This document shows positions 58,806 through 64,000 of a DNA stretch of 64,000 nucleotides, in pieces. The notes under the pieces are model-generated. The model saw nothing but the letters and a program-made list of their open reading frames with translations, did not search any database and was not told the origin of the DNA. The position numbers and the translations under genes were made by a program. How positions within the stretch are numbered: position 1 is the first letter of the stretch; every line of letters begins with the position of its first letter. Where the stretch lies: assembly GCF_021378075.1 (NCBI RefSeq), contig NZ_JAJUOS010000004.1, positions 186,001 to 250,000 on the forward strand. Direction: 5' to 3'. Origin of the DNA: Rhodobacter flavimaris. Its GTDB lineage: Bacteria > Pseudomonadota > Alphaproteobacteria > Rhodobacterales > Rhodobacteraceae.

Positions 58806-59400
58806 ACCGACCCGTCGCACCCTGCTGGCCCTTGGCGTTGCTGGGGCTGCCGCCCTTGCGCTCCCCGCCCCGGCGCTTGCGCTGAACGATGCCGAGGCGA
58901 GTGCGCTGATCCAGCGCGCGGTCAACGATGTGAATGCGGCCATCGCGTCGGGCAAGAGCGGCTCGGCGCTTTATGCGGATTTCGAGAGGATCTTCACTCG
59001 TTACGCCGATGTGCCGGTCATTGCCCGCTCGGCGCTTGGCACGGCAGCGCGTTCGGCCAGCTCGGCGCAGATGTCGGTCTTCACCACCGCCTTCCGGGGC
59101 TACCTGTCGCGCAAATACGGTAAACGCTTCCGCGAATTCATCGGCACCCGGTTCGAGGTGCAGGGTGCGCGCCCGGTCAAGACCTTCTACGAGGTCAAGA
59201 CCACCGCCTATATGTCCGGTCAGGCGCCGTTCGAGGTGCTCTGGCATGTCTCGGACAAATCCGGGCGCGATCTGTTCTTCAACCTCATCATCGAGGGGGT
59301 GAACATGCTGGCCTCCGAGCGCACCGAGATCGGCGCCATGCTGGATCGGCGCCGGGGCAACATCGATGCGCTGATCGCGGATCTGAAGACCGCCGGCTGA
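58795..59400 (+). CDS. mlaC: MlaC-family phospholipid shuttle protein
   Basis: A 201-residue periplasmic protein with a Tat-like signal (TRRTLLALGVAG, cut near ALALND). The MlaC/Ttg2D fold shows FTTAFRGYLSRKYGKRFREF, FEVQGARPV and the final MLASERTEIGAMLDRR. It carries lipids between MlaA and MlaFEDB. Overlap with mlaA implies co-translation. Confidence 0.9.
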   Translation: MRNEPTRRTLLALGVAGAAALALPAPALALNDAEASALIQRAVNDVNAAIASGKSGSALYADFERIFTRYADVPVIARSALGTAARSASSAQMSVFTTAFRGYLSRKYGKRFREFIGTRFEVQGARPVKTFYEVKTTAYMSGQAPFEVLWHVSDKSGRDLFFNLIIEGVNMLASERTEIGAMLDRRRGNIDALIADLKTAG

Positions 59401-59406
59401 GCCTGC

Positions 59407-61593
59407 CTAGTACAGCGAGCGCAGCAGGTTCTCGATCGCCTGGCCGAGGGTTTCGTTGCGGTCGGCCTCGGTGCCGGGGAGCACAAGCTCGCCGTTGACG
59501 ACGGGCACGCCGCCCTCGGGGATCGGGTCGCCCGAGGACCAGGTCTGACCGCCGCTGTTGCGCCATTCGGACGGGGTTGCCATGGGCAGCGGCCGCGCGG
59601 GCAGACCGTCTTCGACGCGCAGCATCACCTCGCGCCAGATATCGGCGGGCAACCCGCCGCCGGTCACGCCCGACAGCGGGCGGTTGTCGTCATAGCCCAT
59701 CCAGACGCCGGTCACATAATCGGCGGTGAAGCCGATGAACCAGGCGTCGCGGGCGGCTTGCGTGGTGCCGGTCTTGCCCGCGATCTGGCGCCCCTCGATC
59801 CGGGCGCGGCGGCCGGTGCCCTGCTCGACGCCCTGATACATCATCCACATCAGCTCGCGCGCGGCTTTCTCCGAGATCACCCGCTCGCCCATGCCGCCCC
59901 CTGCGCCGAAAAGCGGCTCGGCGTCGCCCTTGATGCGCAACTCGTTCATGCCGAAGGGTTTGACCGAGCTACCGCCGTTCAGGATGCCCGCGAAGGCGCC
60001 GGTCATTTCAACCAGCGTCGATTCGGAGACGCCCAGCACGACGGCAGGGCCGCTGGCCAGTTCCGAGGCAAAGCCGAAATCCGAGGCGACCTTGCGCACC
60101 CCGTCGAAGCCGACCTCAAGCCCAACGCGCACGGTCGCGGTGTTGATCGACTGCGCGAGCGCCATCCACAGCGGGATCGGCCCCAGGAATTCCTTGGTGT
60201 AATTCTGCGGCGTCCACGGCCCCGAGCCGCGCACGTTCACCGTCAGCGGTCCGTCCAGAACGGTTGTGTCGGGCGTCATGCCAGTGTCGAGCCCGGCCGC
60301 ATAGACGAAGGGCTTGAAGGTCGAGCCGGTCTGCCGTTTGGCCTGCGTGGCGCGGTTGAAGGCGCCCGACACCTTGGTCGCGCGCCCGCCGATCATCGCG
60401 CGCACCGCACCGTCGGCGGACATGACGACAATCGCGGCCTCGGCCTCGGAGCCTTCCTTGACCTTGGTCTCGAAGACGGATTTCAGCGCCTCCTCGGCCG
60501 CGCGCTGGATGCGCTGGTCAAGCGTGGTGTGGATGATCACGTCCTCGGTCGTTTCCTGCGACAGGAAGTCGGGCGTGGTATCCATCACCCAATCGGCGAA
60601 ATAACCGCCCGCGCGGGCCTGCGCGGCCTCGGACAGCGTCGCGGGATTGGAGCGGGCCGCCTGCCACTCGCGGTCATCCAGGTAATCCTGCTCATGCATC
60701 AGCGCCAGAACCATGCCCGCGCGTTCCTGCGAGCGGGTCAGGTTGGTCGTCGGCGCATAGCGCGAGGGGGCCTTGAGCAGCCCCGCCAGCATCGCCGCCT
60801 GCTGCGGGTTCACATTGGCCGCCGAGATGCCGAAATAGCGCTGCGCCGCCGCCTCGAAGCCGCGCGCACCCGCACCCAGATAGGCGCGGTTGAGGTAGAT
60901 CGTCAGGATCTCCTCCTTGGAATACTTGACCTCCATCGCGAGCGCGTAGGGGATCTCCTTGATCTTGCGCTTGACCCCGCCCGAGCGGCAATCGTCCTCA
61001 TAGGCGGCTTCGGTCTTCCAGACCTTGGGATCGTATTCGACGCCGAGGCAAAGCAGCTTCGCCACCTGCTGCGTGATGGTCGAGCCGCCGTTGCCCTCCA
61101 GCGGGCCACGCCCCTCGGACAGGTTGATTTTGATCGCCGAGGCGATGCCGCGCGGGCTGACGCCGAAATGGCGATAGAAGCGGCGATCCTCGGTCGCGAT
61201 GACGGCGTTTTTGAGATGCGGCGAGACATTCTCTGCCGTGATCTGGCCGCCGAAGGTTTCCCCCCGCCAGGCAAAGACCTGGTTGTTGCGGTCAAGCATC
61301 GTGACCGAGCCGCGATAACGCCCGTCGAGCAGCGCCGAAACCTCGGGCAGGCCCGCGTAGAAATAGAAGGTGGCAAGGCCCACGATCATCGCGACGACGG
61401 CCCCGGCGCGCCAGGCAACGCCCCAAATCGCGCGCCAGATCAGATGCAAAAGCGCCATGATCGGGCCGCGCTTGCGCGGTGCGCGCGGGGCCTTGCGGCG
61501 CTTAGCGGTTTTTTTAGGCGCTGCGGGTTTCGCCGCCGCACTGTAGCGCTTGTCTGCCACCAGCGGCCCCTGCCGCCCGCCTGTTCCTGCCAT
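59407..61593 (-). CDS. Class A penicillin-binding protein (PBP1A-type)
   Basis: A 728-residue bifunctional cell-wall synthase with a basic N-terminus (rich in Lys/Arg/Ala) and one anchor helix (AGAVVAMIVGLATFYFYAGL). GT51 motifs are VIATEDRRFYRHFGV, GGSTITQQVAKLL and EILTIYLNRAYLGAGARGFE. The transpeptidase motifs are SxxK in RQTGSTFKPFVYAAG, SxN in LAQSINTATV and KTGT in AGKTGTTQAA. The ATG at 61593 is the best start; a longer frame is discounted. It is convergent with mlaC, 6 bases apart. Confidence 0.93.
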   Translation of the reverse strand: MAGTGGRQGPLVADKRYSAAAKPAAPKKTAKRRKAPRAPRKRGPIMALLHLIWRAIWGVAWRAGAVVAMIVGLATFYFYAGLPEVSALLDGRYRGSVTMLDRNNQVFAWRGETFGGQITAENVSPHLKNAVIATEDRRFYRHFGVSPRGIASAIKINLSEGRGPLEGNGGSTITQQVAKLLCLGVEYDPKVWKTEAAYEDDCRSGGVKRKIKEIPYALAMEVKYSKEEILTIYLNRAYLGAGARGFEAAAQRYFGISAANVNPQQAAMLAGLLKAPSRYAPTTNLTRSQERAGMVLALMHEQDYLDDREWQAARSNPATLSEAAQARAGGYFADWVMDTTPDFLSQETTEDVIIHTTLDQRIQRAAEEALKSVFETKVKEGSEAEAAIVVMSADGAVRAMIGGRATKVSGAFNRATQAKRQTGSTFKPFVYAAGLDTGMTPDTTVLDGPLTVNVRGSGPWTPQNYTKEFLGPIPLWMALAQSINTATVRVGLEVGFDGVRKVASDFGFASELASGPAVVLGVSESTLVEMTGAFAGILNGGSSVKPFGMNELRIKGDAEPLFGAGGGMGERVISEKAARELMWMMYQGVEQGTGRRARIEGRQIAGKTGTTQAARDAWFIGFTADYVTGVWMGYDDNRPLSGVTGGGLPADIWREVMLRVEDGLPARPLPMATPSEWRNSGGQTWSSGDPIPEGGVPVVNGELVLPGTEADRNETLGQAIENLLRSLY

Positions 61594-61857
61594 TGCCGTG
61601 ATCCGATGCCTGTCGTTTTTCGGGACAGTACACGCTCTGCCCCGGCTTGTGGAGCGACAAGCGATCACGATTCGGTTTGCTGAATGATTAAAAAGAAGGC
61701 AATGCGCACAAATTATGCAAATTGAGGTTTCTTCACGCCGTTCCAGCCGCTTTCTGAAAGCGCGATTTCTTGTGCTGCAGATGCATATTGGCGCTTTTGA
61801 AGGGCGTGGATGTCCTGCGTGGCATCGAAAGTTGCTGACAAAGGGAAGGGCTAACCA

Positions 61858-62196
61858 GTGAAACTGATCATTGCAGCAATCAAGCCGTTCAAGCTCGAGG
61901 AGGTGCGCGAGGCGCTCACTTCGATCGGCGTGCGCGGAATGATGGTGACCGAAATCAAGGGCTTTGGGGCGCAGTCGGGCCACACCGAGATCTATCGCGG
62001 TGCGGAATACGCTGTGAACTTCGTGCCGAAGGTGAAGCTCGAGATCGTCGTGGCCGACGCTCTGGCTGACGAAGTCGTCGATACCATCCTCAAGTCGGCG
62101 AAGACCGACAAGATCGGCGACGGCAAAATCTTCATTCTCGACGTCAACCAGGCGGTCCGCGTCCGCACCGGCGAAGCCGGCGACGACGCGCTCTAA
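61858..62196 (+). CDS. glnK: PII nitrogen regulatory protein
   Basis: A 112-residue PII protein sensing 2-oxoglutarate, ATP and glutamine. Tyr51, the uridylylation site, is in HTEIYRGAEYAVNF. The start is GTG. It is followed 24 bases later by amtB; PII paralogues linked to amtB are named GlnK and bind the transporter to block ammonium uptake. The 260-base upstream gap could hold nitrogen control sites, but none was clear. Confidence 0.95.
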   Translation: MKLIIAAIKPFKLEEVREALTSIGVRGMMVTEIKGFGAQSGHTEIYRGAEYAVNFVPKVKLEIVVADALADEVVDTILKSAKTDKIGDGKIFILDVNQAVRVRTGEAGDDAL

Positions 62197-62220
62197 GTAA
62201 CGCTCAGGGGAAGTGAATCA

Positions 62221-63564
62221 ATGAAAAACCTCTCGAAAATCACGGGCTTGACGGCAGCGGCGCTGCTGGCTGCCCTGCCCGCCTTCGCCCAGGAAACCGC
62301 GGTCGCCGCAGAAGCTGCCGCCGACGTAATGGACAAGGGTGACGTGGCCTGGATGATGACCTCGACGGTCCTCGTTCTGTTCATGACCATTCCGGGCCTC
62401 GCGCTGTTCTACGGTGGCCTCGTGCGCGCCAAGAACATGCTGTCGATCCTGATGCAGACCACCGTGATCGCCGCCATGATGATGATCATCTGGGTGATCT
62501 ACGGCTATTCGTTCGCCTTCGGTGGCGGCACCTCGCCGTTCTGGGGCGGCCTTGGCAAGCTCTTCCTTTCGGGCGTTTCGGTTGACTCAATGTCCGCCAC
62601 CTTCTCGGAAGGCATCGTGATCCCCGAGTTCCTGTTCCTCGCCTTCCAGATGACCTTCGCCGCGATCACCCCGGCACTGATCATCGGCGCCTTCGCCGAG
62701 CGCATCAAGTTCTCGGCCGTGCTGCTGTTCTGCGCACTCTGGGGCACGCTGGTCTATTTCCCGGTCGCTCACATGGTCTGGGACGGCGCTGGCCTGATCT
62801 TCAACTGGGGCGCCATTGACTTCGCTGGCGGCACCGTTGTGCACATCAACGCCGGTATCGCCGCTCTGGTCGGCTGCATCGTGATCGGCCCGCGCGTCGG
62901 CCTGGGCAAGGACATGATGGCTCCGCACTCGATGACCCTCACGCTGGTTGGTACCGGCATGCTGTGGGTTGGCTGGTTCGGTTTCAACGTCGGTTCGAAC
63001 CTCGAAGCCAACGCTGGCGCGACGCTGGCCATGATCAACACCTTCATCGCCACCGCCGCCGCGGCCCTGGCCTGGAGCGCGATCGAAGCCGTTGCACGTG
63101 GTAAGGCCTCGATGCTGGGCGCTGCCTCGGGCATCGTCGCCGGTCTCGTCGCCATCACCCCGGCCTGTGGTACCGTCGGCCCGATGGGCGCGATTGTCCT
63201 GGGTGTGATTGCTTCGCTGATCTGCTACTTCTTCGTCGCCGTTGTGAAGAACAAGTTCGGCTACGATGACAGCCTCGACGTGTTCGGCATCCACGGTATC
63301 GGCGGCATCACCGGCGCGATCCTCGTGGGTATCCTGTCGGACCCGTCCTTCGGTGGCACCGGCCTGTTCGTGGAATCGGGCTCGATCGTTGATCAGGTGT
63401 TCGTGCAGATCAAGGCTGTCGCTGTGACCATCGTGTGGTCGGGTGTGGTTTCGTTCATCCTCTTCAAGCTGGTGGACATGCTGATCGGCCTGCGCGTCTC
63501 GACCGACGAAGAGCGTCAGGGCCTCGACCAGACCTCGCACGGCGAAAGCGCCTACCACATGTAA
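62221..63564 (+). CDS. amtB: Ammonium transporter
   Basis: A 447-residue Amt/Rh channel with a signal peptide (1-22, cut near FAQE) and about 11 membrane helices. The twin pore His residues appear in YFPVAHMVWDGAG and GIHGIGGITGAIL. FYGGLVRAKNML and the family motif GWFGFNVGSNLEANA are present. A strong terminator follows. It is co-transcribed with glnK. Confidence 0.97.
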   Translation: MKNLSKITGLTAAALLAALPAFAQETAVAAEAAADVMDKGDVAWMMTSTVLVLFMTIPGLALFYGGLVRAKNMLSILMQTTVIAAMMMIIWVIYGYSFAFGGGTSPFWGGLGKLFLSGVSVDSMSATFSEGIVIPEFLFLAFQMTFAAITPALIIGAFAERIKFSAVLLFCALWGTLVYFPVAHMVWDGAGLIFNWGAIDFAGGTVVHINAGIAALVGCIVIGPRVGLGKDMMAPHSMTLTLVGTGMLWVGWFGFNVGSNLEANAGATLAMINTFIATAAAALAWSAIEAVARGKASMLGAASGIVAGLVAITPACGTVGPMGAIVLGVIASLICYFFVAVVKNKFGYDDSLDVFGIHGIGGITGAILVGILSDPSFGGTGLFVESGSIVDQVFVQIKAVAVTIVWSGVVSFILFKLVDMLIGLRVSTDEERQGLDQTSHGESAYHM

Positions 63565-63585
63565 TCCCTGCGGGATTGGACATCG

Positions 63586-63615
63586 AAAGGCTCGGGGGTT
63601 CCCCCGGGCCTTTTT
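63586..63615 (+). terminator. Rho-independent terminator of glnK-amtB
   Basis: A 12-bp stem AAAGGCTCGGGG with CCCCGGGCCTTT (one T-G), loop GTTC and a TTTTT run, 22 bases after the stop codon. Confidence 0.88.
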
Positions 63616-64000
63616 CATTCAATCACGGCGGCCTCTGCGGCGGCATGAGGATCGGGGCGGCGCAGAACGAAGGTCAGCGGCAGGGCGGCCAGCGTCACCC
63701 ACATCATCGCCTTGAAGTCATCGACATAGGAAATCATCAGCGCCTGCACCGTTACCATCCGCTCAAGCAGGTAGGCGGCCGTTCCCGGCGCGTATCCCGC
63801 AAGCCCGCCCGAGCCGAGCGCGTTGAGATTCTCGGTCGTCAGTGCCGAGGCAAGCTCCGAATGGTTGATCGAGGTGTTGTGCGTCAGCAGCACCGTCACC
63901 AGCGAGATTCCGATGGACGAGCCGATATTGCGCACGAGGCTGAAGAGCGCGGTGGCATCGCCGCGGAACTGCGCGGGGATGGTGGCGAAGGCGACCGTAG
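63615..64000 (-). CDS. DHA2-type MFS multidrug exporter, 3' part
   Basis: The C-terminal 127 residues of an EmrB/QacA-type drug:proton antiporter running off the window edge. Seen: ATIPAQFRGDATALFSLVRNIGSSIGIS, the DHA2 motif before a late helix, then helices near MISYVDDFKAMMWVTLAALPLTFVL. The 5' part, including any emrA partner, lies outside. It is convergent with amtB. Confidence 0.85.
   Translation of the reverse strand, partial: TVAFATIPAQFRGDATALFSLVRNIGSSIGISLVTVLLTHNTSINHSELASALTTENLNALGSGGLAGYAPGTAAYLLERMVTVQALMISYVDDFKAMMWVTLAALPLTFVLRRPDPHAAAEAAVIE

Noticed and set aside
61835-61852. Possible sigma-54 promoter (TGGCA ... TTGC) upstream of glnK
   Set aside because: The distance between the GG and GC elements is 11 bases rather than the canonical 10, and the -24 element is imperfect; I could not support it.

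Overview
The window is GC-rich, densely coded bacterial chromosome, almost certainly from an alphaproteobacterium of the Rhodobacteraceae (Rhodobacterales). The basis is family knowledge rather than a search: the clusters rsmB/heparinase-like/purH, amidase/aminotransferase/ftsK/lolA, def/def-like/fmt and glnK-amtB, a DUF1674 protein, a DinB with an N-terminal zinc ribbon, and a LIV-type transporter operon carrying its own acyl-CoA synthetases. I recognise no rRNA, CRISPR array, prophage or intact insertion sequence. One tRNA (Val-GAC) is present. Most of the window is housekeeping; three short genes (DUF1674, rpmJ and a 50-residue membrane protein) are easy to miss.

Layout. 0-7 kb: purH, a heparinase II/III-like protein, rsmB, a DUF1674 assembly-factor homologue, dapB, rbfA and truB. 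7-13 kb: a DUF1643 protein, an RTX calcium-binding protein, rpsO, a secreted phytochelatin-synthase-like protease inserted between rpsO and pnp, then pnp. 12.7-13.4 kb: the only long stretch without a gene; it holds a decayed IS3-family transposase. 13-26 kb: 1-Cys peroxiredoxin, aldehyde dehydrogenase, exonuclease III, a thioredoxin-TPR protein, a LON-domain protein, a Trm112-like protein, a UbiH-type hydroxylase, amidase, aminotransferase, ftsK and lolA. 26-32.6 kb: lytic transglycosylase lipoprotein, hspQ, an anti-sigma kinase/STAS pair, thiolase, free-Met-sulfoxide reductase, LysE exporter, RluA-type pseudouridine synthase, a saccharopine-dehydrogenase-like protein and a stand-alone WGR protein.

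32.6-44.3 kb is the most system-like region. A soluble hybrid histidine kinase and an OmpR-type regulator are divergent from an operon of a long-chain acyl-CoA synthetase, two ABC ATPases, two LIV-type permeases, a tiny membrane protein, a periplasmic binding protein and a phenylacetate-CoA-ligase-like protein. I infer a regulated import-and-CoA-activation route for an unidentified carboxylic acid. 44-54 kb: rpmJ, tRNA-Val, N-formylglutamate amidohydrolase, dinB, clpB, pyrF, then a minus-strand run def, def-like, fmt, a frameshifted GlsB-family gene, a 50-residue membrane protein, an SPFH protein and NfeD. 54-64 kb: a PatB/MalY-type lyase, L,D-transpeptidase, MltB-type transglycosylase, MlaA and MlaC homologues, a class A PBP, glnK-amtB, and the 3' part of an MFS exporter running off the window.

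Main points for a second look: the transporter/ligase/two-component locus, including a ligase with a degenerate P-loop; a deformylase paralogue lacking its metal and catalytic residues; the secreted phytochelatin-synthase-like protein; a homopolymer frameshift in the GlsB-like gene; a repeated intergenic hairpin-plus-motif element present three times; and a partner-switch pair without a visible phosphatase or sigma factor. All functional assignments come from reading motifs and gene order; no database search was run.
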